Shown in pieces: positions 13,929 to 22,048 of a stretch of DNA of 64,000 nt. Origin of the DNA: an uncultured Collinsella sp. (lineage in GTDB: Bacteria > Actinomycetota > Coriobacteriia > Coriobacteriales > Coriobacteriaceae); assembly GCA_958413895.1 (NCBI GenBank), contig CATYVQ010000010.1, positions 43,462 to 107,461 on the forward strand. Reading direction: 5' to 3'. Within the stretch, counting starts at the first letter, position 1; every line of letters starts with the position of its first letter. The notes beneath the pieces are model-generated. The model did no database searches. It was given only the letters and a program-made list of their open reading frames with translations, and was not told the origin of the DNA. The position numbers and the translations under genes were made by a program.

Positions 13929-14000
13929 GTCAAAATACCTTTCATTTGGCAACTTCGGCGAACCGAAGCCGCCTCTCACTCAAAAATAGGTGAACAACCC

Positions 14001-14453
14001 CTAGAACGGGATGTCCTCATCGTAGACGTCGACCGCGGGCGGCGTAGCCACCGGTGCGGCAGGACGTGCTGCGGGCGCGGGAGCTGCGGGGGCGTAACCG
14101 CCCTGATCGTAGCCACCCTGGCCACCACGGGAGCTCATAAACTCGATCTCATCGACGATGACCTCAAGCTTGCTCCTGCGCTGACCGTCGCGCTCCCAAG
14201 AGCTGTAGCGCAGCTTGCCCTCGATCGCGACCTTGTTTCCCTTTGCCAGGAAACGGCTCACGGCCTCGGCGCGGGTGCCGAACATGGTGCAGTCGACAAA
14301 GTTGGGATAGTCCTCCCACTCGCCAGTCTGCGCGTTGCGGCGACGATCGTTCACGGCGACGCCAAAGGACAGAACCTGGGTTCCGCCGGCGGTGGCGCGC
14401 AGCTCGGGATCGCGGGTGAGATTACCGGTGATGTTCACTCGATTGATGCTCAT
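14001..14453 (-). CDS. ssb: Single-stranded DNA-binding protein
   Basis: OB-fold protein that coats ssDNA during replication and repair. It begins MSINRVNITGNLTRDPELR, has the WEDYPNFVDCTMFG strand region, a Gly/Ala/Pro-rich linker from about residue 112, and ends in the partner-binding acidic tip DEDIPF. At 150 residues it is a normal length. It sits between rpsF and rpsR, the widespread order for the replicative SSB. Confidence 0.97.
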   Translation of the reverse strand: MSINRVNITGNLTRDPELRATAGGTQVLSFGVAVNDRRRNAQTGEWEDYPNFVDCTMFGTRAEAVSRFLAKGNKVAIEGKLRYSSWERDGQRRSKLEVIVDEIEFMSSRGGQGGYDQGGYAPAAPAPAARPAAPVATPPAVDVYDEDIPF

Positions 14454-14501
14454 AGCTCACTACTTCCTCTTGGGGCACAAGCCCAGTCCAAAACGACAGT
14501 C

Positions 14502-14795
14502 TTACTCCTGGTCGTCGCGACGGACGATCATGTGGCGGACCACAGCGTCGGTGATGCGCAGGACGCGATCAAGCTCGGCGATCTGGGTAGGATCTGCGTG
14601 GAAGTTGATGAGGGTGTAGTCACCATCGGTGAGGTCGTTGATCTCGTAGGCGAGCTTGCGCTTGCCCCACTCGTCAACGGAGTCGACCTTGCCAGCGCCC
14701 TCAGCGATCGTGGTATCGATACGCTTCATAACAGCGAGACGAGTCTCGGGGTCGAGCGACGGGTCAACAAAGAACAGCAGTTCATAAGCCTTCAT
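14502..14795 (-). CDS. rpsF: Ribosomal protein bS6
   Basis: Small-subunit protein. The sequence starts MKAYELLFFVDPSLDPETR and carries the typical GKRKLAYEI and TLINFHA segments; 97 residues. The ATG at 14795 follows GAGGAGGTGACA at ideal spacing, so the seven-codon upstream extension is rejected. First gene of the operon, with a leader hairpin and promoter just upstream. Confidence 0.97.
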   Translation of the reverse strand: MKAYELLFFVDPSLDPETRLAVMKRIDTTIAEGAGKVDSVDEWGKRKLAYEINDLTDGDYTLINFHADPTQIAELDRVLRITDAVVRHMIVRRDDQE

Positions 14796-14821
14796 ATTGT
14801 CACCTCCTCTGGGCAAATGTG

Positions 14822-14908
14822 GCTTCAGGTCGTGAAGGTGCGCCTGAAGCAGGAAAAGACTTGGTAATAATATCTTTCAACCTCCTAGGCTGCAATAATT
14901 TGCAGCTA
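14822..14908 (-). promoter_or_regulatory. rpsF operon promoter and leader hairpin
   Basis: On the minus strand TTGCAG (14890-14895) and TATTAT (14867-14872) are spaced 17 bp. The -35 lies in an operator-like palindrome GCTGCAA/TTGCAGC (14889-14907). The transcribed leader forms a stem GCTTCAGG/CCTGAAGC (14822-14850) before the ribosome binding site, the position where S6:S18 autoregulatory leaders occur in other bacteria. I could not match their conserved loop, so autoregulation is an inference. Confidence 0.6.
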
Positions 14909-15255
14909 CAACCTCATGACCTCCACATATGCCCATACTCGCACCACGTTTCATGCGCATTCCAACCAAATGCCGACCAAAAGCTTGACAGATCTGTGGA
15001 CAAGATACGGTGCCGTGGGGACAAGCTGAGCCAAGCCGCAGGTCAACGGGCACAAGGCTGTGGTCGCAAAATGCATACCAGTGGTCCACAGCACCACCCA
15101 AAGATTTTTAAATTCATTGCCAAGTCGCTTATGAATACCCCTTTTGAACAATTGAGTTGATCAACCACGCTGGTCGGAAGCCGTTTTTTGGCACCTCAAA
15201 CCCCACTGCAACGCCAAGCGCGGCCAAGCGTTTTAAAAAATGCCAACTTTTCTGT
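14909..15255. other. Gene-free spacer before the tRNA-Ser genes
   Basis: No credible gene on either strand. It holds sequences close to the high-GC actinobacterial DnaA box: TGTGGACAA at 14995-15003 (exact complement of TTGTCCACA), plus near matches around 15016-15024 and 15082-15090. A short AT-rich stretch lies near 15105-15118. Confidence 0.4.
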
Positions 15256-15283
15256 TTGCACTTTGCGATTCCTCGTGTATACT
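15256..15283 (+). promoter_or_regulatory. Promoter of tRNA-Ser(GGA)
   Basis: TTGCAC (15256-15261) and TATACT (15278-15283) with 16-bp spacing, ending 16 bases before the tRNA. Confidence 0.75.
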
Positions 15284-15299
15284 GACTTTCGCATTTAAC

Positions 15300-15390
15300 G
15301 GAGAGTTGTCCGAGTGGCCGAAGGAGCACGATTGGAAATCGTGTAGGCGTCAAAAGCGTCTCCAGGGTTCAAATCCCTGACTCTCCGCCA
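15300..15390 (+). tRNA. tRNA-Ser (anticodon GGA)
   Basis: The cloverleaf folds with acceptor GGAGAGT/ACTCTCC, a long variable arm typical of class II serine tRNA, anticodon loop centred on GGA, T-arm GGGTTCAAATCCC and encoded CCA. Confidence 0.95.
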
Positions 15391-15399
15391 GTTAATTCC

Positions 15400-15430
15400 A
15401 AAGCAGGCCTTCGAGCCTGCTTTGTTTTTA
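15400..15430 (+). terminator. Terminator between the serine tRNA genes
   Basis: Stem AAAGCAGGC against GCCTGCTTT followed by GTTTTT. Confidence 0.8.
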
Positions 15431-15438
15431 CCCCACGC

Positions 15439-15529
15439 GGAGGGGTGGCAGAGTGGTTGAATGCGGCGGTCTCGAAAACCGTTTGGCCTGTATAAGGTCA
15501 CGAGGGTTCGAATCCCTCCTCCTCCGCCA
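15439..15529 (+). tRNA. tRNA-Ser (anticodon CGA)
   Basis: Class II cloverleaf: acceptor GGAGGGG paired with CTCCTCC, anticodon CGA, long variable arm, T-arm GAGGGTTCGAATCCCTC and encoded CCA. Confidence 0.95.
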
Positions 15530-15541
15530 TTAGATGGTATG

Positions 15542-15570
15542 AGCCCCAGCAATGGGGCTTTTTTTCTTTT
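15542..15570 (+). terminator. Terminator after tRNA-Ser(CGA)
   Basis: Stem AGCCCC/GGGGCT followed by a run of seven T. Confidence 0.9.
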
Positions 15571-15596
15571 TGAGCACATTTCAATAACGCGCAGAA

Positions 15597-15740
15597 GGAG
15601 GGATTCGAACCCGCCACAGGCGCGGAGCGTAAAGAAAACGCGCCCGTGGCGCGTTTTTAGCGCAGCGCGGTCGGCGTAAGCCGACCGGATAAATTTTGAG
15701 CAAAGCTCAAAATTTGGACATCCCTCCTATTCAGCCACGC
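15597..15740. repeat. tRNA-Ser-associated structured element
   Basis: Begins with an inverted copy of the tRNA-Ser T-arm (15597-15616) and ends with a degenerate copy of the tRNA-Ser(CGA) 3' end (15721-15737, TCCCTCCTATTCAGCCA). Between them are three hairpins: an AAAACGCG/CGCGTTTT stem, GGTCGGC-GTAA-GCCGACC, and AAATTTTGAGC/GCTCAAAATTT. The same plan recurs after tRNA-Gly and tRNA-Lys in this window. No open frame is credible. Confidence 0.7.
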
Positions 15741-15777
15741 CCCATCGCGGTCGATCCCAGCCCCAAAATCTCAAACA

Positions 15778-15832
15778 TGTACATCACCCTCCAAAAACGA
15801 CATTTTTTGACATCTTTGGAGGCTGATGTACA
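15778..15832. repeat. 55-bp palindromic repeat, left copy
   Basis: Arms TGTACATCA...CTCCAAA and TTTGGAG...TGATGTACA form a hairpin around a 21-bp centre with a T run. It differs at only one base from the copy at 16979-17033 and flanks the nuclease-like gene. Confidence 0.9.
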
Positions 15833-15942
15833 CCTTTGTATATCGCGCGCGAAGTCCATCGGCCGTTTTGTCGGCATTCGGTATATTTCCTCACTTCAGC
15901 GGACATAAGGATTGCATGTCGGCTCAAAGCGAGAGGTCCCTT

Positions 15943-16950
15943 ATGGATACTCCTGTTCTCATTTCGCATAAAACGGCGTGGCTTGTCCATCGTGCACCAC
16001 GGGGCCTGGTGCAAGCCGTCGCACAACGCGACTACCAGATAGGTGCGCGGGGCCTCTCCACTCAGCAACGCATCGCGCGCATCCAGCAGGCCCTTACCGA
16101 CTGCGGTATTCCCACTAGCATGATTGAAACCATCGACATCTCTGTTGTATTTGCCTTCGAACGAATTCGCGCCAACGGCGTTAATTGCCACGTTCTTGGC
16201 CAAAATCTACCCTACGACCATATCGATGAACTTACGTCCGGCATCTTTATCACCGACGAAGCCTTCACCTTCGTGCTTGCTGCCGAGTGGATGGATAGAA
16301 TCGAATACCTCGAGTATGGTTACGAAGTTTGCGGCGACTATTGCATGGGGCTCAATCCCTCTGACCCTTACACCGAGCAATCAGCCACCACTTCCAAGGA
16401 CGAAATTGTCGAGCTACTCGATCGACACCCTAGCAAACCTGGCGCCACACGCGCCAGACTCGCGCTCAGGCATATCTACGACCACTCAGCCTCGCCCATG
16501 GAGACCGCATCGGCCATTGTCCTTTCACTCCCGACGAACGAAGGCGGCGTTGGCATCCGAGGTATCGAACTCAACAAGCCACTCGAAATCCCCCAACGCC
16601 TTTGGCATTGCACCAAAGCTCGAACGCTCAAAATCGATGCCCTCATCACCTATAAGCGCAGGGAACTCGGCATCGAATATAAGGGCGGCTTTCACGACGA
16701 GGCCGAACGCAAGGGCGCAGATGCGGAGCGCGAAGCAGTGCTCGCCCAAATGGGATATCGAATCGTTACGCTCACCTCGGCACAGTTCGCAAGTCAGCTT
16801 GCTTTTCACCGCGCTATGAACAATATTCGCGAAGCACTCGGTATGTCCCGCTGCACGGACGCCGAGTACCAGCGAAAGCAAAACGAACTGCGCAAGGCAC
16901 TTATCCGCAACTGGAAGAGCGCGCAAGGCGAAGACACACCTTCCGAGTAG
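15943..16950 (+). CDS. Putative nuclease-fold protein bounded by palindromic repeats
   Basis: The 335-residue product is not a family I can name with certainty. The C-terminal third (from about residue 215) resembles DUF559/Vsr-type PD-(D/E)XK nuclease folds: LKIDALITYKRRELGIEYKG has the Asp...Glu-x-Lys spacing, followed by a GYRIVTLT strand and a helix. The N-terminal part opens with ISHKTAWLVHRAPRG, similar in style to actinobacterial DUF559-linked proteins. The ATG at 15943 has AGAGG at six bases; an ATG at 15916 with AAGG is the alternative. It stands alone between two nearly identical 55-bp palindromes. Nuclease activity and DNA target are inference. Confidence 0.75.
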   Translation: MDTPVLISHKTAWLVHRAPRGLVQAVAQRDYQIGARGLSTQQRIARIQQALTDCGIPTSMIETIDISVVFAFERIRANGVNCHVLGQNLPYDHIDELTSGIFITDEAFTFVLAAEWMDRIEYLEYGYEVCGDYCMGLNPSDPYTEQSATTSKDEIVELLDRHPSKPGATRARLALRHIYDHSASPMETASAIVLSLPTNEGGVGIRGIELNKPLEIPQRLWHCTKARTLKIDALITYKRRELGIEYKGGFHDEAERKGADAEREAVLAQMGYRIVTLTSAQFASQLAFHRAMNNIREALGMSRCTDAEYQRKQNELRKALIRNWKSAQGEDTPSE

Positions 16951-16978
16951 CGTCATCCCAGCGCGCCACACCAAAACA

Positions 16979-17033
16979 TGTACATCACCCTCCAAAACCG
17001 ACATTTTTTGACATCTTTGGAGGCTGATGTACA
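16979..17033. repeat. 55-bp palindromic repeat, right copy
   Basis: Direct-repeat partner of 15778-15832 (54 of 55 bases identical by eye), with the same hairpin arms, 1,201 bp downstream. Confidence 0.9.
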
Positions 17034-17153
17034 TGTTTGGAACCTATGACCATACCCGGTCCCGACCGTTTACCGAGCAATAGGGTCGCCACGCCCGCCA
17101 ACCATGTACTATGTACGGGCATTGTCTAAACCCACAACCCAAAGGACCCCATC

Positions 17154-17843
17154 TTGCCCGTCGTCGCCGCCATAACCATTACCTCACATGCCTCGGATGC
17201 CATGGTCGCTATTCCGTTTTGGCTCGAGATGTTCGCTGTTGTCGCTGCATCGATCTCGGGTGTGTTGGTTGCGCGCGAGCACAAGCTCGACCTGGTGGGC
17301 GCGGTCGCGCTCGCGGTGGTCTGCGGTCTGGGCGGCGGTCTCTTGCGCGACATGACGCTGCAGGTGGGCAACGTCTACATCCTCAACCAGCCAATGGCGC
17401 TGCCGCTCTCCATCGCCACGGCAGCCATCATCTACATTTTCCCGGCAATCGTCGACAAGCCCGAAAAACTCATCCCCTTGCTCGACATCATCTCGGTCGG
17501 CATCTATGCGGCAACCGGCGCAGACAAGGCACTGGTCTACGGTTTTGCGCCCGTCGTTTGCATCATGATGGGCTTCTTCACCGCAGTAGGTGGCGGCATG
17601 CTGCGCGACGGCTTTATGGGCGTGGTTCCGGGCATTTTCCAACGCACTAACTTTTATGCCATCGCGGCCATCGCCGGATCGACAAGCTACGTGTGTCTCG
17701 TTATGAGCGGCATCATGAGCAATGTCGCCGCGCTGATCGTATGCGTTGTCGTGACCATGGGTCTGCGCTGGCTCTCGCTGCGCTTTGACATCAAAAGCCC
17801 CACCGAAGAAGACATCGCACGCTTTTTGCATCGCAAAAAGTAG
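17154..17843 (+). CDS. TRIC/UPF0126-family membrane protein (possible cation channel)
   Basis: The 229-residue polytopic protein has two internally repeated halves, each with the glycine motif of this family: GLGGGLLRD near residue 60 and AVGGGMLRD near 145, and about seven hydrophobic segments. Characterised bacterial relatives form trimeric monovalent-cation channels; the physiological role here is unknown. The start is a TTG with AAAGGA seven bases upstream; an internal ATG at 17202 would remove 16 residues before the first membrane helix. It appears monocistronic. Confidence 0.85.
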   Translation: MPVVAAITITSHASDAMVAIPFWLEMFAVVAASISGVLVAREHKLDLVGAVALAVVCGLGGGLLRDMTLQVGNVYILNQPMALPLSIATAAIIYIFPAIVDKPEKLIPLLDIISVGIYAATGADKALVYGFAPVVCIMMGFFTAVGGGMLRDGFMGVVPGIFQRTNFYAIAAIAGSTSYVCLVMSGIMSNVAALIVCVVVTMGLRWLSLRFDIKSPTEEDIARFLHRKK

Positions 17844-17949
17844 GTAGCGCGGGCTCATCCTTCGAAATGCAACCGAGAGGTTCTTTTAGAGCGCCCACGC
17901 GTTGGGTATCCTGTTAGGTATATGCCGAGTATCTAACGAAGGATTCACT

Positions 17950-19095
17950 ATGCCCTGCAATCAACTCCCGTTGACCCAGCGCCGTAAAGTATGGGGCCGC
18001 ATCACCATCCTATTCGCGCTCATCGCGCTGGCGATCACCGTGCTTCCCACGGCGTCGTTCGCCGGCACGGACACCGCAGGAAACGTACTTGCGACCGACA
18101 ATGACGCCAATCCGTCCGGCGTCGAAGGTGACCTGTACTGGGCAGGTCAGGCCCTCAACTTGGATGATGTGTCCATCGACCGCGATATCATCGCCGCGGG
18201 CGATACCCTCTCGATCCGTGACTGCACAGTGGGCGGCGCCGTCCGTCTGGCGGCACGCACCATCGACATTGCCAAGACCACGGTTGATGGCAGCGTGACC
18301 GTCGCTGGCCAGCATGTCGTGCTCAATTCCGACAGCACCGCCAACTGTTTCTACGCGATAGGCGAGACGGTTGCCCTGCGAGGCTCCACCAAGTCGGCAG
18401 CGCTCGCGGGCGATACGGTGACCATCGATGGCACCGTCGATGGCGATGTCGAGGTTTGGGCCGACAAGCTCATCCTGGGCAAGAACGCCCGCATCACCGG
18501 CACCGTGAACGCTCACGTCTCCGAGGACCCCGAGCGTGCCGCGGGAACCGAGGTCGGTGCGCTCAAGATCGACCGTACCGAGAACGAAGATACTTCCACC
18601 GTTAACGATGTCATCGGCGGTATCGTCGCCGCGGCGCTTTCCACCTGCTTTGTCGCCCTGCTACTCGAGCTCGTCTTCCCGCGTGCGACCGCCAGCGCCG
18701 CCGGCATGCTCCGCCAGCACCCCACACCCCTGTGGGTGAGCGGTCTTCTGGGTACGATTGCTATCGCCCCCGCCGTCCTACTGCTGATTATCTCTATCGC
18801 TGGTCTGTCGCTTGCCGGAACACTCTTGTGCGGCGTTATCGGCATTGCGTTGGTGTCGAGTGCCTTTGCGGGGTGCGCGCTCGCCCGCATGGTCGGACAC
18901 AACCAGAACCGCTACGCCATGGCAGCCGTGGGCGGCATAATCGCAGGCGCCCTCACGGGGCTTCCCCTCGTAGGCGGCTTCATCAGCGGCGTGGCCTTTG
19001 TCTTTATGCTCGGCTACGTTATCCAGATCATCTGGCGAAACGCCCGCCTCAAGCCGCAGCAGCCGGTTAACACGCCAGGACTCCCCATCGCTTAG
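17950..19095 (+). CDS. Secreted/membrane protein with bactofilin-like beta-helix region
   Basis: The 381-residue protein starts with a basic segment and a hydrophobic helix ending LPTASFAG (about 18-38), a likely signal sequence. Residues 65-175 are short repeats such as VGGAVRLAARTIDI and VDGSVTVAG, the pattern of polymer-forming (bactofilin-type) right-handed beta-helices. The C-terminal half has four to five membrane helices (about 220-365). A polymerising domain placed outside the membrane suggests an envelope scaffold, which is inference. The ATG at 17950 has AAGGA. Confidence 0.8.
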   Translation: MPCNQLPLTQRRKVWGRITILFALIALAITVLPTASFAGTDTAGNVLATDNDANPSGVEGDLYWAGQALNLDDVSIDRDIIAAGDTLSIRDCTVGGAVRLAARTIDIAKTTVDGSVTVAGQHVVLNSDSTANCFYAIGETVALRGSTKSAALAGDTVTIDGTVDGDVEVWADKLILGKNARITGTVNAHVSEDPERAAGTEVGALKIDRTENEDTSTVNDVIGGIVAAALSTCFVALLLELVFPRATASAAGMLRQHPTPLWVSGLLGTIAIAPAVLLLIISIAGLSLAGTLLCGVIGIALVSSAFAGCALARMVGHNQNRYAMAAVGGIIAGALTGLPLVGGFISGVAFVFMLGYVIQIIWRNARLKPQQPVNTPGLPIA

Positions 19096-19100
19096 CAGCT

Positions 19101-19134
19101 AACCGCCACAAAGATGCCAAGCACCTTTGTGGCG
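19101..19134 (+). terminator. Hairpin after the bactofilin-like gene
   Basis: Strong stem CCGCCACAAAG/CTTTGTGGCGG just downstream of the stop but with no T run, so termination is uncertain. Confidence 0.45.
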
Positions 19135-19160
19135 GCGCAAACGAACCTGCCCCCTGCACC

Positions 19161-19196
19161 AAAAAGGGCGCCGACCATTGCGGTCGACGCCCTTTC
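19161..19196 (-). terminator. Bidirectional terminator between convergent genes
   Basis: Stem AGGGCG..CGACC/GGTCG..CGCCCT with a T run on the minus side (after typA) and CTTTCT on the plus side. Confidence 0.8.
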
Positions 19197-19222
19197 TCGT
19201 TAGACGTTATAAAGCCCAGCGC

Positions 19223-21061
19223 TTATTTGTTGACCTGGCCGGCGCGGACGGCAGCCTTCTTGCGGTCGGTGGCGTTGAGCAGACGCTTGCGCAGACGAAT
19301 GTTCTTGGGAGTAATCTCGACCAGCTCATCGTCGGCGATGTACTCCAGCGCCTCCTCCAGCGAGAAGGTGCGAGGCGGCACCAGCTGGACGGAGATATCG
19401 GAGGTCGAGGAACGCTGGTTGCCCAGGTTCTTGGTGCGGGCGATGTTAACGACCATGTCGCCGGCCTTGCTGCGCTCGCCCACGATCATGCCCTCATAGC
19501 ACTCGGTGCCCGGCTCAACAAACAGCTGGCCGCGCTCCTGCAGCGTACCCAGAGCATAGGCAACGGCCTTCTCGGTGGTCATGGAAATCATGGCGCCGTT
19601 CTGGCGGTTGCCGATCTCGCCGGCGTAAGGACCATACTCCAGGAAGGTGTGGTAGAACACGCCCTCGCCGTGGGTAACGTTCATGATGCGGTTCTTAAGA
19701 CCCATGATGCCGCGGGTCGGGATCTTAAACTCGAGGTGCGTCACGATGCCCGAGGTATCCATGCTCGTCATGATGCCGCCGGAGGTACCGAAGACCTCAA
19801 CGACCTTGCCCGAGTACTCGTCCGGGCACTCGACAACAGCCTGCTCGACGGGCTCCATCTTGTTGCCGTTCTCGTCCTTCTTAAACAGAACGCGGGGACG
19901 GCCGACCTGGAACTCAAAGCCCTCGCGGCGCATGGACTCCATCAGGACGGACAGGTGCAGGATGCCGCGACCCGAGACCTCAACGCCGCTCTTGTCCTCG
20001 AGCTCCTCGATCTTCATGGTCACGTTGTTCTCGGCCTCGTTGAACAGGCGCTCCTTGAGCTGACGGGCGCCCACGATGTCGCCGTCGCGACCGACGAGCG
20101 GGGAGGTCGAAGCCTCAAAGACGATGGACAGGGTCGGCGGGTCGATCTCGATGGGCTCGAGCTCAACGGGGTTCTCGGGGTCGGTGTAGACATCGCCGAT
20201 ATCGGTGCGGTCAATACCCACGACGGCGGCGATATCGCCGGCGCCGACTTCCTGGCACTCGGTGCGGCCCAGGTAGTCGAAGGTAAAGAGCTGTTTGACG
20301 GTAGCGGTGGCGCTGGAGCCGTCGTTCTTCACAACCAGAATCTGGTCGCCCTGATGGATGGTGCCGGAGTACACGCGACCGATGCCGATGCGGCCAACGA
20401 AGTTGGAGTGGTCGATGGTCACGCACTGCATGGCTAGCGGGGCGTTCTCGTCAACCTCGGGCGCGGGCATGTCGTCGATGATCATATCGAGCAGCGGGTA
20501 CATGTCCATATTGCCGTCGTTGGGGTCAAGGCGGGCAAAGCCATTCATGGCGCTAGCGTAGACCACGTGCTCCATGGCGAACTCAAGCTGGTCGTCGGTG
20601 GCGCCCAGGTCGGCCATGAGGTCCAGGCAGTCGTTGTAGGCCTTCTCGGGGTTGGCGCCCGGACGATCGATCTTGTTGATGACGATCATGATCTTGAGGC
20701 CGGTGTCGATAGCGTGACGCAGCACGAAGCGGGTCTGGGGCATGGGGCCCTCAAAGGCGTCGACCAGCAGCAGGGCGCCGTCGGCCATACGCAGCACGCG
20801 CTCGACCTCGCCGCCAAAGTCGGCGTGGCCCGGGGTGTCGATGACGTTGATCTTAACGTCCTTGTACTCGATAGAGATGTTCTTGGCGAGAATCGTAATG
20901 CCGCGCTCGCGCTCCTGGTCGTTGGAATCCAGGACGCGGTCCTCGACCTGCTGGTTGGCACGGAAGGCGTCCGTGGCACGCAGGAGCTTGTCGACCATCG
21001 TCGTCTTGCCGTGGTCGACGTGAGCGATGATGGCGATGTTCCTCAGATTGTCTACGCGCAT
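19223..21061 (-). CDS. typA: Ribosome-associated GTPase TypA/BipA
   Basis: Translational GTPase involved in ribosome assembly and stress adaptation. The 612-residue protein opens with RNIAIIAHVDHGKTTMVDKLL (G1), then G3 DTPGHADFGGEVER and G4 NKIDRPGA, followed by elongation-factor-like domains and the TypA-specific C-terminal region (HGEGVFYHTFLEYGPYAGEI). Length is normal. The ATG at 21061 follows GGGGAA. Monocistronic, with a terminator after it. Confidence 0.97.
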   Translation of the reverse strand: MRVDNLRNIAIIAHVDHGKTTMVDKLLRATDAFRANQQVEDRVLDSNDQERERGITILAKNISIEYKDVKINVIDTPGHADFGGEVERVLRMADGALLLVDAFEGPMPQTRFVLRHAIDTGLKIMIVINKIDRPGANPEKAYNDCLDLMADLGATDDQLEFAMEHVVYASAMNGFARLDPNDGNMDMYPLLDMIIDDMPAPEVDENAPLAMQCVTIDHSNFVGRIGIGRVYSGTIHQGDQILVVKNDGSSATATVKQLFTFDYLGRTECQEVGAGDIAAVVGIDRTDIGDVYTDPENPVELEPIEIDPPTLSIVFEASTSPLVGRDGDIVGARQLKERLFNEAENNVTMKIEELEDKSGVEVSGRGILHLSVLMESMRREGFEFQVGRPRVLFKKDENGNKMEPVEQAVVECPDEYSGKVVEVFGTSGGIMTSMDTSGIVTHLEFKIPTRGIMGLKNRIMNVTHGEGVFYHTFLEYGPYAGEIGNRQNGAMISMTTEKAVAYALGTLQERGQLFVEPGTECYEGMIVGERSKAGDMVVNIARTKNLGNQRSSTSDISVQLVPPRTFSLEEALEYIADDELVEITPKNIRLRKRLLNATDRKKAAVRAGQVNK

Positions 21062-21178
21062 GTAGTTCCCCTATCTTCTATCTATATACAACCGGCACGC
21101 GTATGCGGCCCGCCCAGCGATACAACGCTCAGCGGGAATATTGAGCCTTTTACCGAAAACTCGTTTATTTTAGCGATT

Positions 21179-21628
21179 TTAGATGAGAGGGGTTTCCTCA
21201 CCTGCAGGTTCAGGGTCGCTCCACATAAAACCATCGCCGGCGCCCATGCCCTCATACAGCACATATGCCGAAAAACCGCTCTCGAGCGTGGTTTCGAAGA
21301 AGCTCACGAGCAGAGCATCGTGATAGCCGCCGTCAATCTCGACGCAGCCGGTGTAGCCGATGGCATAGCGGGCGATACGGCCCAGGCCCTCGTCCTTAAG
21401 ACCCATCTTGTGCTCGGAAATAAAGTTGGTGGCCGCCTCCAGGCACGCCTCTTCGCCGTCCTCGTCGAGCGCCGCCAGATATCGGTTGGAAGCAGCGTCC
21501 TCGATCGCCACGACCACGCCCGGGTTCTCGCCCGCGGCCAGGTCGTCCAAGAAGGCGCCGATCAGATCGCACACCATGGCGTCGAGCTCGGCGGAGACGT
21601 TACCGGCGTCCTGCATATCCTGTGCCAT
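21179..21628 (-). CDS. Conserved hypothetical protein
   Basis: 149 residues, acidic, soluble, no signal or membrane segment; I recognise no family. It contains LDAMVCDLIGAFLDDLAAGENPGVVV, reminiscent of small alpha/beta accessory proteins, and a C-terminal acidic tail. The ATG at 21628 follows AAGG. Third gene of a minus-strand cluster after the bifunctional-nuclease gene and a membrane protein; about 30 bases separate it from the latter, so co-transcription is likely. Confidence 0.75.
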   Translation of the reverse strand: MAQDMQDAGNVSAELDAMVCDLIGAFLDDLAAGENPGVVVAIEDAASNRYLAALDEDGEEACLEAATNFISEHKMGLKDEGLGRIARYAIGYTGCVEIDGGYHDALLVSFFETTLESGFSAYVLYEGMGAGDGFMWSDPEPAGEETPLI

Positions 21629-21658
21629 CTTTAGACCTTCCCATCGAGTCTGGCGTCG

Positions 21659-22048
21659 TTACAGTTCCTGTGCCTCGGCGGCGATCCTGGCGGCAGCGTC
21701 GCGGGCGCGCATCATATCCATCGCGCGCTTGTCGAGCACCTTGATCTGACTGGTCAGCATTACCGCGTCGACCACACCCCAGATCACGAGGCCCGTAGAG
21801 ATCGAAAACCCAAGCGCACCAACTGTACCACGAAGGCGCGAACAGATTGCCGCGACAAGGGCGGAGATGACAACCATCTTGATAAACGAGCCGCGGCGTT
21901 CGCGAAGCGTGCGGGCCTGCGTCACATAGGCAATGCGCGCCGCCTCAGAAGCCTCAGAGCGCATCTGGGCCTCGCGCGCGATAGCCGCTGCCTCGGCCGA
22001 CATGCCGCCGGCCATCAGCGAACGCTCCACAACCTGGCTGCCCCGCAT
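21659..22048 (-). CDS. Small membrane protein of unknown function
   Basis: 129 residues. The N-terminal half is Ala/Arg/Glu-rich and probably helical; two hydrophobic segments follow at about 56-70 and 78-98, then a charged Ala/Arg-rich helix ending EAQEL. No named family recognised. The ATG immediately follows the upstream stop codon with no gap, so translational coupling to the DUF151 gene is likely. Confidence 0.75.
   Translation of the reverse strand: MRGSQVVERSLMAGGMSAEAAAIAREAQMRSEASEAARIAYVTQARTLRERRGSFIKMVVISALVAAICSRLRGTVGALGFSISTGLVIWGVVDAVMLTSQIKVLDKRAMDMMRARDAAARIAAEAQEL

Noticed and set aside
15129..15579. Minus-strand frames over the tRNA-Ser genes
   Set aside because: They overlap two well-folded tRNA genes and contain typical reverse-translated tRNA peptides.
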